A stretch of DNA of 64,000 bases from Petrimonas sp. (GTDB lineage Bacteria; Bacteroidota; Bacteroidia; Bacteroidales; Dysgonomonadaceae), in NCBI GenBank assembly GCA_012839475.1, contig DUNG01000022.1:1-64000 (forward strand). The letters are read 5' to 3'. Shown in pieces: positions 8,922 through 16,883 of this stretch. The notes under the pieces were generated by a model. That model was not told the origin of the DNA and did no database searches. It was given only the letters and a program-made list of their open reading frames with translations. Position numbers and translations under genes: made by a program. Each line of letters opens with the position of its first letter. Position 1 is the first letter of the stretch.

Positions 8922-9503
8922 ATGAAAAAGACGGTTTACAGAATATTCTTTGTTTGGGAATATGACAAAGAAGAAAAATGGCTGAATAAGATGTCCGCTG
9001 AGGGGTGGCAGCTGATTAAAGGTAGCTCATTCAGGTATCTTTTTGAAAAGGGAGAGCCTAATGAATACGAGTACAAATTAGAATTACTGGATGAAGAACC
9101 CGACACGCTTAAAAGTAAAAACTATATTGACTTCCTAAAAGAGGCCAATATTGAAAATGTTGGGAAATGTAGAAATTGGATTTTTCTACGGAAAAAAACG
9201 GTCGACGGTGGGTTTTCATCGGAAAATAAAACCTTAAGCCATATCATTCACTCTCTGCGTGTAGAAGAAATTTATAACGCGAGCAGGAACATGTTACTTT
9301 TATTAATGGCGATTGGTTTTATTGGAAATTTGATTATTAGCTACCTCCCGGAATCTGATATAACCAGTTTTTTTAATGGATTTTTCACAGGACTAGGTAC
9401 ATCTGCAGCAGTAGTTGCTTTAATATTATTGCCGATTATGCGGCGTAATTTTAAAAAAATCAAAAACTACATTCGTGAATTATACATAATAGAAGGGGTA
9501 TAG
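8922..9503 (+). CDS. DUF2812 membrane protein, partner of PadR
   Basis: 193 residues. The N-terminal half, with FFVWEYDKEEKWLNKMS and the following GWQL, is the DUF2812 signature. The C-terminal third has two hydrophobic helices (about residues 124-141 and 150-170) ending in a basic tail. Membrane DUF2812 proteins are regularly encoded beside PadR regulators and are thought to act with them in membrane-stress signalling; the mechanism is not known. The positively charged MRRNFKKIKN after the last helix predicts a cytoplasmic C-terminus. Confidence 0.82.
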   Translation: MKKTVYRIFFVWEYDKEEKWLNKMSAEGWQLIKGSSFRYLFEKGEPNEYEYKLELLDEEPDTLKSKNYIDFLKEANIENVGKCRNWIFLRKKTVDGGFSSENKTLSHIIHSLRVEEIYNASRNMLLLLMAIGFIGNLIISYLPESDITSFFNGFFTGLGTSAAVVALILLPIMRRNFKKIKNYIRELYIIEGV

Positions 9504-9511
9504 GAAAAAGG

Positions 9512-9547
9512 TTCCATACACCGAAACATTAAAAAAATAATCGTATG
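9512..9547 (+). promoter_or_regulatory. Leader sequence shared with the 4463 gene
   Basis: TTCCATACACCGAAA, then an A-rich run and TAATCGTATGAAAA, match the leader of the gene at 4463 with a few changes and one small gap. Confidence 0.45.
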
Positions 9548-11821
9548 AAAATCAAAAGAATCGGCTTTTTAGCTACACTAGTTTTTACAACTATGATGGT
9601 AAATGCACAACAATTTGTTGGTGATTGGAAAGGAGCTATTTCTGTTCAAGGAATAGAGTTGGAGCTTGTTTTCCATATCACGGAAGAGGGTGGCACTTAC
9701 GCTACTACGCTGGATGTTCCCATGCAAGGTGCAGCAGGAATTCCGGTAGAAAAAACTGAAGTTGACGGCAATACATTAACCCTTGATATGGCAGCCTTGC
9801 AAGCTACCTATGAAGGCACTTTGAACGCCGAGAGTATTGAAGGTACTTTCAAACAGATGGGACAGAAGTTTCCGTTGACATTAAATAAGTTTGAAAGCAA
9901 ACTGCCCGGAAATCCTGATTTGGTGTCGTCTGATGAAGATTTACAGAAACTTGTGTCCTATGACACGGGTAATTACAAGTACAAAGTGGAAGACTATTTT
10001 TCACGTCCAAAGGCCAGTTCATTTCAACTATCGCCCGATGGCAAATACATGTCTTACCTCGAAAAGGAGGATGGAAGCACTAAACGCCACGTGTACGTGA
10101 AGGAGATTTCCACAGGAAAGGTTACCCGTATTTTGGAAGAGAAAGATGAGTTAATTCGCGGCTATGTTTGGAAAAATAACGAGCGACTGCTTTATATGAT
10201 GGACCAAGGTGGAAACGAGCAGTATCATATTCACGCGGTAAATATTGACGGGACAAACAACGTCGATTTAACACCGTATGAGGGAGTACAGGCTACTATT
10301 ATCAGCATTTTAAAGGATCAGAAAGATTACGTTATTGTTCAAATGAACAAAAATAACAGGCAAGTTTTTGAGCCCTACAAACTGAATATCGTTACCGGAG
10401 ATATTGAGCAACTTTATGAAAATAAAGATATTGCTAACCCTATCCAAGGATACGATTTTGATAAAGATGGCAACTTGCGTGGTTATAACCGATTGGTAAA
10501 TGGTGTGGAGTCGGAGCAGTGGTATAAAGACTTAGAGACTGGTGAATTTAAACTTGTAAAACAGATGAAATGGTACGACACTTTCGGGATTTTGGGATTT
10601 AATTACGCGGGTAATAACCCCGATGAAGCTTATGTAATTACCAATCTTGATTCGGACAAAGCACGTATTGTGTTGTATGACTTCATGAAGAATACCATTG
10701 TACAGGAAATCTTCTCTAATTTTGATTACGATGTGTCAGGTATGAGCCGCAGCCGCAAGCGAAACTATGAAATCGACTATTTTGCTTACAATGGCGAAAA
10801 GTATGTTATTACGCCGGTTAGCGATTTCTTTAAAAGTTTTACCAAACAGATGGAGACGGAGTTTCCCGGAAAAGAGTTCTATGTTGTTGACGCGGATGAC
10901 GATGAAAACACCTTCCTGATTGTTGTCCAAAGCGATAAGCTGTACGGTACATATTATCAATATGATAATAAAACCAAACAGTTCTCGCTGCTTTATGATT
11001 TAATGCCGCAGTTAAAAGAGGCTGATATGGCAGAAATGCGTCCGATTACATTCACAAGTCGCGACGGACTTACTATTCACGGCTATATCACATTGCCTAA
11101 AGAGGCTTTGGCAGGTGAAAAAGTGCCGCTGGTAGTAAATCCGCATGGTGGTCCGCAAGGAATTCGTGACGAATGGGGTTTCAATCCTGAAACACAGCTT
11201 TTTGCCAGTCGCGGCTATGCTACGCTTCAAGTAAACTTCCGTATATCAGGCGGTTATGGAAAAGAGTTCCTGAAAGCGGGCTTCAAGCAAGTGGGAAGAA
11301 AAGTGATGGACGATGTGGAAGATGGTGTAAAACATGTGATCGAGCAGGGCTGGGTGGATAAAGACAAAATCGCCATCTACGGCGGAAGCCACGGCGGATA
11401 TGCTACTCTTATGGGATTGGTAAAAACACCTGATCTCTATGCTTGCGGGGTAGATTACGTGGGAGTGTCGAATATTTTTACCTTTATGAATTCCATTCCT
11501 GAATATTGGAAACCCTATTTGGATATGCTGAAAGAGATCTGGTACGATGTCGATAATGAAGAAGAGGCTGCCATAGCAAGAGATGTTTCGCCAGCGTATC
11601 AGATTGATAAAATAAAATCACCACTCTTTGTAGTGCAGGGTGCCAATGACCCGCGCGTAAATATCAACGAAAGTGACCAAATAGTGGAGCAACTTCGCAT
11701 GAAAGGGGTAGATGTACCCTATATGGTAAAATATAACGAAGGACATGGCTTTGCACACGAAGAAAACAGCATCGATTTCTATAAAGCCATGATGGGATTT
11801 TTAGCGAAGTATTTGAAGTAA
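9545..11821 (+). CDS. Secreted S9-family serine peptidase (prolyl oligopeptidase type)
   Basis: 758 residues with a signal peptide cut after VNAQ. Residues 22-115 form a small beta-rich domain (FVGDWKGAI...), followed by a beta-propeller (about 140-470) and an alpha/beta-hydrolase domain. The catalytic triad is visible: Ser in GGSHGGYA (about 615), Asp in GANDPRVN (about 701) and His in EGHGF (about 733). The enzyme probably trims oligopeptides in the periplasm. The N-terminal beta domain is an addition that occurs in some Bacteroidota hydrolases. Monocistronic, with a terminator at 11941-11980. Confidence 0.9.
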   Translation: MKIKRIGFLATLVFTTMMVNAQQFVGDWKGAISVQGIELELVFHITEEGGTYATTLDVPMQGAAGIPVEKTEVDGNTLTLDMAALQATYEGTLNAESIEGTFKQMGQKFPLTLNKFESKLPGNPDLVSSDEDLQKLVSYDTGNYKYKVEDYFSRPKASSFQLSPDGKYMSYLEKEDGSTKRHVYVKEISTGKVTRILEEKDELIRGYVWKNNERLLYMMDQGGNEQYHIHAVNIDGTNNVDLTPYEGVQATIISILKDQKDYVIVQMNKNNRQVFEPYKLNIVTGDIEQLYENKDIANPIQGYDFDKDGNLRGYNRLVNGVESEQWYKDLETGEFKLVKQMKWYDTFGILGFNYAGNNPDEAYVITNLDSDKARIVLYDFMKNTIVQEIFSNFDYDVSGMSRSRKRNYEIDYFAYNGEKYVITPVSDFFKSFTKQMETEFPGKEFYVVDADDDENTFLIVVQSDKLYGTYYQYDNKTKQFSLLYDLMPQLKEADMAEMRPITFTSRDGLTIHGYITLPKEALAGEKVPLVVNPHGGPQGIRDEWGFNPETQLFASRGYATLQVNFRISGGYGKEFLKAGFKQVGRKVMDDVEDGVKHVIEQGWVDKDKIAIYGGSHGGYATLMGLVKTPDLYACGVDYVGVSNIFTFMNSIPEYWKPYLDMLKEIWYDVDNEEEAAIARDVSPAYQIDKIKSPLFVVQGANDPRVNINESDQIVEQLRMKGVDVPYMVKYNEGHGFAHEENSIDFYKAMMGFLAKYLK

Positions 11822-11940
11822 AACCTTATTCAAGAGGAGGGAATGGAACGGGCTTGAGGGTTATTAGCAAAATAGCTAAAATAAAACCCCTTTTCAGCTC
11901 TTCTCTAATGGGAGAGAGACCGAAGTGACATAATATGAAA

Positions 11941-11980
11941 CGCGGGAGTGTCAATTCAATAGATACTCCCCGTTTTTTTT
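11941..11980 (+). terminator. Rho-independent terminator after the S9 peptidase
   Basis: CGCGGGAGTGTC (11941-11952) pairs with GATACTCCCCG (11962-11972), followed by eight Ts. Confidence 0.8.
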
Positions 11981-12000
11981 GATGATTTATTGGAAAAAGT

Positions 12001-12018
12001 AGTATCTTTACGATTGCA
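12001..12018 (+). repeat. Promoter-like direct repeat, copy A
   Basis: AGTATCTTTACGATTGCA is identical to 12989-13006, and weaker similarity continues for about 60 bp to the right of both copies. It contains TATCTTTA, one mismatch from the TAnnTTTG -7 box. Confidence 0.75.
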
Positions 12019-12111
12019 GATAACCCTCGAAAATCCAACAAATTTTAAGTGGAGTTGTTTCATGAGGAGGGGGTAAGCAAATTGGGAATCAATTAATTAA
12101 ATGAAATTCAG

Positions 12112-12978
12112 GTGAAACAGGCGTTATACATTATATCCGTTTTAATCGCTGTTTTGTCAGTCATCGCGACTTCATTTGGACTGTTTTATTCTGATGGAGG
12201 TGAAGCGTATACTTTTATCAATCAATATGGCGATGCTGTAACAATTTTCGGGAATGGATTGTATAAACATGATTCGCTGTTTATGGCTCCAATATTTAAA
12301 GGAACAGATTGTGCCATACTGTTCATCGGTGTTCCTGCATTAATAATCGCCCTGCTATTGGATTATCGGAGAAACAGTACAGGTACAAAGCTGTTTTTAA
12401 CGGCAATCCTTGCACTATTTGCGTACTACTCGACAAGTGTAGCCTTTGGGGTTACCTACAATTTCTTACATTTGATTTACATAGGGTTATTCGGGTTAAG
12501 TTTCTTCGGATTGATTATCGGCATATCTCAAATTCAATTCAATAATAAGATTACCCTTTCCCGAAAAGGCATCAATATATTTTTAATTATTTCCGGAATT
12601 GCTCTGTTTGTCGCCTGGTTGCCGGATATTTTAGCATCGCTCGCTAACGGCAGGTCATTGGCATTAATTGAAGTATACACAACAGAAATCACCTACGTGC
12701 TGGATATGGGGTTAATATCTCCCCTCTGCTTTGTTTGTATCTATTTGCTAAACAAGGAGAAGAGGCTGGGATATATCTTACTGGCCATCATGCTGACCGT
12801 TGGTATATTCGTGGGGTTCATGGTTATCGTACAAACGTTGTTCCAAATCCATTATGACATAGCGTTACCAGCGGCAGCGTTGATCACGAAAGTTGGAATA
12901 TTTTCACTGCTGGCCATCGTGGCTTTTTATTTCGAAGTGAAATTGTTTAAGGCGATAAAGCAAAGCGCGAATCCCTGA
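12112..12978 (+). CDS. Multi-spanning membrane protein of unknown function
   Basis: 288 residues with about eight hydrophobic helices, the first at residues 4-25. I do not recognise the family. The only plausible start is GTG at 12112, because the next in-frame Met is about 57 codons in and would remove the first helix. A four-codon reading frame (ATG at 12101) ends in a TGA that overlaps this GTG, which could couple translation. The gene lies between two copies of a promoter-like repeat (12001 and 12989), and no neighbour indicates its role. Confidence 0.6.
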   Translation: MKQALYIISVLIAVLSVIATSFGLFYSDGGEAYTFINQYGDAVTIFGNGLYKHDSLFMAPIFKGTDCAILFIGVPALIIALLLDYRRNSTGTKLFLTAILALFAYYSTSVAFGVTYNFLHLIYIGLFGLSFFGLIIGISQIQFNNKITLSRKGINIFLIISGIALFVAWLPDILASLANGRSLALIEVYTTEITYVLDMGLISPLCFVCIYLLNKEKRLGYILLAIMLTVGIFVGFMVIVQTLFQIHYDIALPAAALITKVGIFSLLAIVAFYFEVKLFKAIKQSANP

Positions 12979-12988
12979 AAAGAAAAAA

Positions 12989-13006
12989 AGTATCTTTACG
13001 ATTGCA
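12989..13006 (+). repeat. Promoter-like direct repeat, copy B
   Basis: Identical to 12001-12018. Downstream similarity includes AATCCCACGTAATTTGAGTG versus AATCCAACAAATTTTAAGTG in copy A. Confidence 0.75.
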
Positions 13007-13231
13007 AGTAACTCCATCACTTCTGCGGCAATCCCACGTAATTTGAGTGGATTAGAGAGAGTTTGCGAGGGTGTAGGTGAGTTGTTCGTAAGTTTACGTC
13101 TGGTACAGGTGAACAACGAAGTGAATTTGAACTATAATAATGGAAAAAATGAAGAAATTGTAGTTGTCTTTATAAAAACATTCTTAAGCATTTATTTTAA
13201 ATGATAACGACAAAACAGAAGATGTGTAATT

Positions 13232-13309
13232 ATGAGCAACGCCAAAATATCCATCCGTTTTTTTGATGACCGCGAGGTGCGTGCTGTTTGGGACGAGGAA
13301 AGTGAATAA
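13232..13309 (+). pseudogene. N-terminal remnant resembling a BRO/antirepressor-type protein
   Basis: A 25-codon frame encoding KISIRFFDDREVRAVWDEES and then stopping. The pattern of a short beta strand, then REVRxVWDEE, resembles the first residues of BRO-N/antirepressor or DinD-like proteins, which normally continue with WYFSIVDV. Here the frame stops at that point, so it is likely a dead fragment of a mobile-element gene. The remainder of 12979-13354 holds only the repeat at 12989. Confidence 0.45.
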
Positions 13310-13354
13310 ATTTTGAAAATATAAACTATCAAACCCATAAAAACTCAAAACATT

Positions 13355-14515
13355 ATGAACGAAAAATTATTAGCCGGAGTTGCAAAACTTCAACCCGAAA
13401 TGAAGGAGTGGATGGACTACATGCACCAAAATCCAGAACTGAACATGGATACGCCAAACACGGCGAAATACATTGCCGATAAACTGAAATCGTGGGGTTA
13501 CGATGTGGTGGAAGGCGTTGGCGGAACGGGTGTAGTAGGTTCTTTGACTGTGGGTGACGGAAAGAAATCCATTGGTATGCGTGCCGACTTCGATGCGCTG
13601 CCCATCCTTGAAGACAACGATCTGCCCTACAAGAGCAAGGTTGAGGGCTGGTCGCACCTTTGCGGACATGATGCTCATGCCACGATGTTGCTTGGCGCGG
13701 GAAAATATTTGGCGGAGACCAAAAACTTCAATGGTACGGTTCGGCTGATTTTCCAACCGGGTGAGGAGACGATGGAAGGTGCGCCGGCCATGGTCGCCGA
13801 TGGGCTGTTCGAGCGTTTTCCCGTGGACGCGGTGTATGGGATGCACAATATGCCGGGTTTGCCGTTAGGCAAATTTCACTTCCGCGAGGGCGAAACGATG
13901 GCTGCCGTGGATAACTGGGAGATTGAACTGACGGGCAAAGGTTCGCACGGTTCCATGCCGGAGTTGAGCATCGACCCGCTGGTGTGCGGGGCTTCGCTGG
14001 TAATGGCGCTGCAAACTATCGTGAGCCGTAACGTGTCGCCCTGGAAAAATTCGGTGGTCAACGTGGGTGCATTTCAATCGGGTGTAGCGGGCAACGCTGT
14101 TCCGCAGAAAGCTATCTTGCGGTTGAGCATCCGCAATATGGAGTCCGACCTTCGCACGATGGTGCTTGACAAAATCCGCACGATTACCAAAGCGCAAGCC
14201 GAAGCGTTCAACTGCGCATACGAAATCCGCGAAGGCGTGGCAGGAGCAGTACTGGTCAACACGCCCGAAAACACGCGATGGGCGGTTAACGTGGCAAAAG
14301 CCACCTTCGGTGAAGAGAGTGTGGTGGAAAACATGCATCCTTACATGGGCAGTGAAGACTTTGCCTTCATGCTGAAAGAGAAAGACGGGACTTACTGCAT
14401 GATTGGCAACGGCGACACCTTTATGGTACACCATCCAAAATATGTGTTCAACCAAGATATGCTTAGCCGTGGCGCCACCTACTGGGTTGCTCTAACGGAA
14501 GACTACTTGAAGTAA
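13355..14515 (+). CDS. M20-family amidohydrolase (N-acyl amino acid hydrolase type)
   Basis: 386 residues without a signal peptide, so cytoplasmic. Metal-site motifs of the M20D family are in order: GMRADFDALPI, CGHDAHATML (His and Asp ligands), PGEETMEGAPAM (catalytic Glu pair), MHNMPGLPLG, and MGSEDFAFML near the C-terminus. These enzymes cleave N-acyl or peptide bonds of small substrates such as hippurate, N-acetyl amino acids or dipeptides. A dimerisation lid domain (about 180-290) contains GSHGSMPE. Monocistronic, with a strong terminator at 14628. The exact substrate is unresolved. Confidence 0.92.
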   Translation: MNEKLLAGVAKLQPEMKEWMDYMHQNPELNMDTPNTAKYIADKLKSWGYDVVEGVGGTGVVGSLTVGDGKKSIGMRADFDALPILEDNDLPYKSKVEGWSHLCGHDAHATMLLGAGKYLAETKNFNGTVRLIFQPGEETMEGAPAMVADGLFERFPVDAVYGMHNMPGLPLGKFHFREGETMAAVDNWEIELTGKGSHGSMPELSIDPLVCGASLVMALQTIVSRNVSPWKNSVVNVGAFQSGVAGNAVPQKAILRLSIRNMESDLRTMVLDKIRTITKAQAEAFNCAYEIREGVAGAVLVNTPENTRWAVNVAKATFGEESVVENMHPYMGSEDFAFMLKEKDGTYCMIGNGDTFMVHHPKYVFNQDMLSRGATYWVALTEDYLK

Positions 14516-14627
14516 CAGTTAACGGGGGAGTTACCCTTTTTTATAGTATCAATGCTGAATCGGTTTAGGTTATAGAAAACAATTAACCTGAATAAGAATA
14601 ATCTATTGATTCTCTGAAACTGTTTGT

Positions 14628-14663
14628 CAGTCTGGGTTTGTAATAATCCAGACTGATTTTTTT
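14628..14663 (+). terminator. Rho-independent terminator after the M20 gene
   Basis: CAGTCTGG (14628-14635) and CCAGACTG (14648-14655) form a perfect stem followed by ATTTTTTT. Confidence 0.9.
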
Positions 14664-14730
14664 GTTCGCGTTATTAAGTTTCATTCTAAATAGCGCAAAC
14701 TATTTTATATCTGCTTCGTTAAAGTGAATA

Positions 14731-14888
14731 GAACTATTCCGTTAAGCCAAATGGGCAGAGGGCAAGTGTACTTGGGCTATGCCATGGCGAGGAATAGTCT
14801 AACTTTAGTGAACTATTCCGTTAAGCCAAATGAGCAGAGGGCAAGTTCACTTGGACTATGCCATGGCGAGGAATAGTCTAACTTTAGT
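14731..14888 (+). repeat. Two 79-bp tandem repeats with internal inverted repeats
   Basis: Copy 1 is 14731-14809 and copy 2 is 14810-14888, about 75 of 79 positions identical. Within each unit ACTATTCC near the start pairs with GGAATAGT near the end, and a central CAAGT-nn-ACTTG palindrome is kept while its two central bases differ (GT versus TC). GCCATGGC is a third small palindrome. The array ends 20 bp before the sod start codon. Confidence 0.9.
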
Positions 14889-14908
14889 GAACAATTAAAT
14901 TTTCAATT

Positions 14909-15598
14909 ATGAAGGCTATTAAGTACATCTTTTTGGTAGTAATTATTGCAGCTTCTGTGATTGGCTGCAATCATTCGAAAGCAAAAAACAACAGTAATAA
15001 CAATTTAATAAATAGAGAAACTATGAAATTCGAAAAAGTAGCATTACCCTATGCAACCGATGCCTTAGAGCCGGTTATCAGTAAAGCAACCGTTGAACTC
15101 CATTATGGCAAGCACCATCAGGCCTACGTGGATAACCTGAATAAATTGGTGGTTGGGACAGAGTTTGAAAATGCCGATTTGGAAACCATCGTGAAAAAAA
15201 GCGATGGAGCGATTTTCAACAACGCCGGGCAGACCCTTAACCACAACATTTATTTCACCTCATTTAAGCCGAACGTTGGTGGTGAACCCAAGGGGAAATT
15301 AGCTGACGCGATAAACGCGCAATTCGGCTCTTTCGAAAAATTCAAAGAAGAGTTTAACGCGGCCGGAGTTTCAGTTTTCGGTTCCGGTTGGGTGTGGTTG
15401 GCTAAAGATGCCGATGGAAAACTGTATATCGAGAAAGAGAGCAATGCCGGAAATCCTATAACAAAAGGGTTAACGCCGATTTTAGGGTTCGATGTTTGGG
15501 AGCACTCCTACTACCTCGATTATCAAAATCGCCGTGGTGACCACTTGAAAGAGATCTGGAAAATTATCGATTGGGAAACAGTTGGCAAGCGCTATTAA
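14909..15598 (+). CDS. sodB: Iron/manganese superoxide dismutase with lipoprotein signal
   Basis: 229 residues. From Met39 the sequence reads as an ordinary Fe/Mn superoxide dismutase: KFEKVALPYA start, ELHYGKHHQAYV (metal His and active-site block), NNAGQTLNHN and DVWEHSYYLDYQ (Asp and His ligands). Residues 1-38 add a hydrophobic signal ending in a lipobox, SVIGC (Cys20), and an Asn-rich linker. The enzyme may therefore be anchored in the envelope, dismutating periplasmic superoxide. A second ATG at 15023 lies exactly where cytosolic SodB proteins begin, so two forms are possible. Metal preference (Fe, Mn or cambialistic) cannot be decided. Confidence 0.92.
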   Translation: MKAIKYIFLVVIIAASVIGCNHSKAKNNSNNNLINRETMKFEKVALPYATDALEPVISKATVELHYGKHHQAYVDNLNKLVVGTEFENADLETIVKKSDGAIFNNAGQTLNHNIYFTSFKPNVGGEPKGKLADAINAQFGSFEKFKEEFNAAGVSVFGSGWVWLAKDADGKLYIEKESNAGNPITKGLTPILGFDVWEHSYYLDYQNRRGDHLKEIWKIIDWETVGKRY

Positions 15599-15609
15599 CA
15601 GGTGGAGTA

Positions 15610-15697
15610 TTTCATAATCCGTGTAAGTTCATACAGCGAGGTAAAGGAACGTTCAAACCGCTTCGGGCGAAATGTTTCATAATCGGTGTAAATTCAT
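15610..15697 (+). repeat. Short direct repeats after the sod gene
   Basis: The 23 bp at 15610-15632 (TTTCATAATC followed by GTGTAA and TTCAT) recur at 15675-15697 with two mismatches and a spacing of 65 bp. They lie between the stop codon and the terminator hairpin. Function unknown. Confidence 0.7.
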
Positions 15698-15702
15698 TAA
15701 TA

Positions 15703-15736
15703 AAGGGTTGAGGTCCAGGCTTCAACCTTTTTTTTT
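15703..15736 (+). terminator. Terminator after the sod gene
   Basis: GGTTGA (15706-15711) pairs with TCAACC (15722-15727), followed by a run of nine or more Ts. Nothing else is evident in 15737-15912. Confidence 0.7.
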
Positions 15737-15912
15737 GGTTTTTAGTTAAAACCCTATGTTTTTATCGGGCAAAGGTGATGAGCTGAATGGGTTTGTGGTC
15801 GGGAAGTCATTTTCGCGGAAAAAAATAAAGTTGAACTTAGGAGGAAGCTATTGAACCGTACTATTAAAAAACAATTTATCTTTGTCAATAACTCCATGTA
15901 ATAATCAAAGCT

Positions 15913-16782
15913 ATGCGTACATTAGTCGGCAAGGCCGCTTCCGTACTCTCTATTATATTAAAAGGGCTTGGGCAGATCATGCTCCAAGAAAATAGCGTTA
16001 CCGGCTTGCTGTTTCTTATCGGTATTTTTTACGGCTCGATTGCCATGGGCTTGGCCGCGCTGTTGGCAACCATATGCGGAACGGTCACTGCCGACCTGCT
16101 GAAATACGATAAAGCCGAAATCACCCAGGGCCTATACGGCTTTAGCGCGGCTTTGGTCGGTGTCGCGGTCATGTTGTTCCTTAAACCCGTGTTTTTGTCC
16201 TGGGTGGTTATCGTCATAGGATCAGTTTTAGCGGCCATACTGCAACACTTCTTCATTAAACGGAAAATCCCCGCGTTTACCCTGCCGTTTGTCTTGGTAA
16301 CCTGGTTGGTGCTGTTTGTGTTCAAGCACTTTGGTAAAGATCTGTTGGCGCTGCCCACGCCCGTTATCCTTCACGCGAGCGACTCATTGGCCGAAGGTTT
16401 TAAAAGTTTTGGACAGGTCATGTTTCAGAATAACCTGGTGTCGGGGTTGCTGTTCTTTTTAGCAGTATTCATTAGCTCGCCCATCGCGGCATTGTACGGG
16501 CTTGCAGCAGCCATTGTCTCCGCCATAATTGCGTTCATTTTTTCTGCCCCCATCGATGACATCAACCTGGGGTTGTATGGCTTTAACGCGGTGTTATGCG
16601 CGATAGTATTTGCAGGCGATAAGGTCAGGGATGGCATTTGGGTCTTGGTTGCCGTGGTTTTTGCCCTTGGCGTTAGCCTGTTGTTGATACATCTCAACAT
16701 TCCGCAACTCACCTTCCCGTTTGTCTTGGCAACCTGGATTACCCTGTTTCTGAAAGGCAAACTGAATCGTGCGAAGGGGTAA
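15913..16782 (+). CDS. Urea transporter (UT family)
   Basis: 289 residues, about ten transmembrane helices in two homologous halves. The repeat is visible at LKGLGQIMLQENSVTGLLFL (about 17-36) and FKSFGQVMFQNNLVSGLLFF (about 167-186), and each half also contains GLYGF and a TLPFVL/TFPFVL-type segment. This is the architecture of bacterial urea channels. No urease gene lies in the window, so it may feed an enzyme encoded elsewhere, or pass a related small solute. It stands alone, convergent with the protease-like gene that follows. Confidence 0.88.
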   Translation: MRTLVGKAASVLSIILKGLGQIMLQENSVTGLLFLIGIFYGSIAMGLAALLATICGTVTADLLKYDKAEITQGLYGFSAALVGVAVMLFLKPVFLSWVVIVIGSVLAAILQHFFIKRKIPAFTLPFVLVTWLVLFVFKHFGKDLLALPTPVILHASDSLAEGFKSFGQVMFQNNLVSGLLFFLAVFISSPIAALYGLAAAIVSAIIAFIFSAPIDDINLGLYGFNAVLCAIVFAGDKVRDGIWVLVAVVFALGVSLLLIHLNIPQLTFPFVLATWITLFLKGKLNRAKG

Positions 16783-16883
16783 AAAGCGGCCTGCTTTTAC
16801 TCTTACATTGGAATCAAACGAATGGCTTTAAACCCTATCAATCGTGAACGGGACGGTGTCAGAAAACTTAAGTGAAACTGACG

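Noticed and set aside
14731-14888. Possible CRISPR-like repeats
   Set aside because: The two units are contiguous 79-bp tandem copies without unique spacers, and there are no cas genes.
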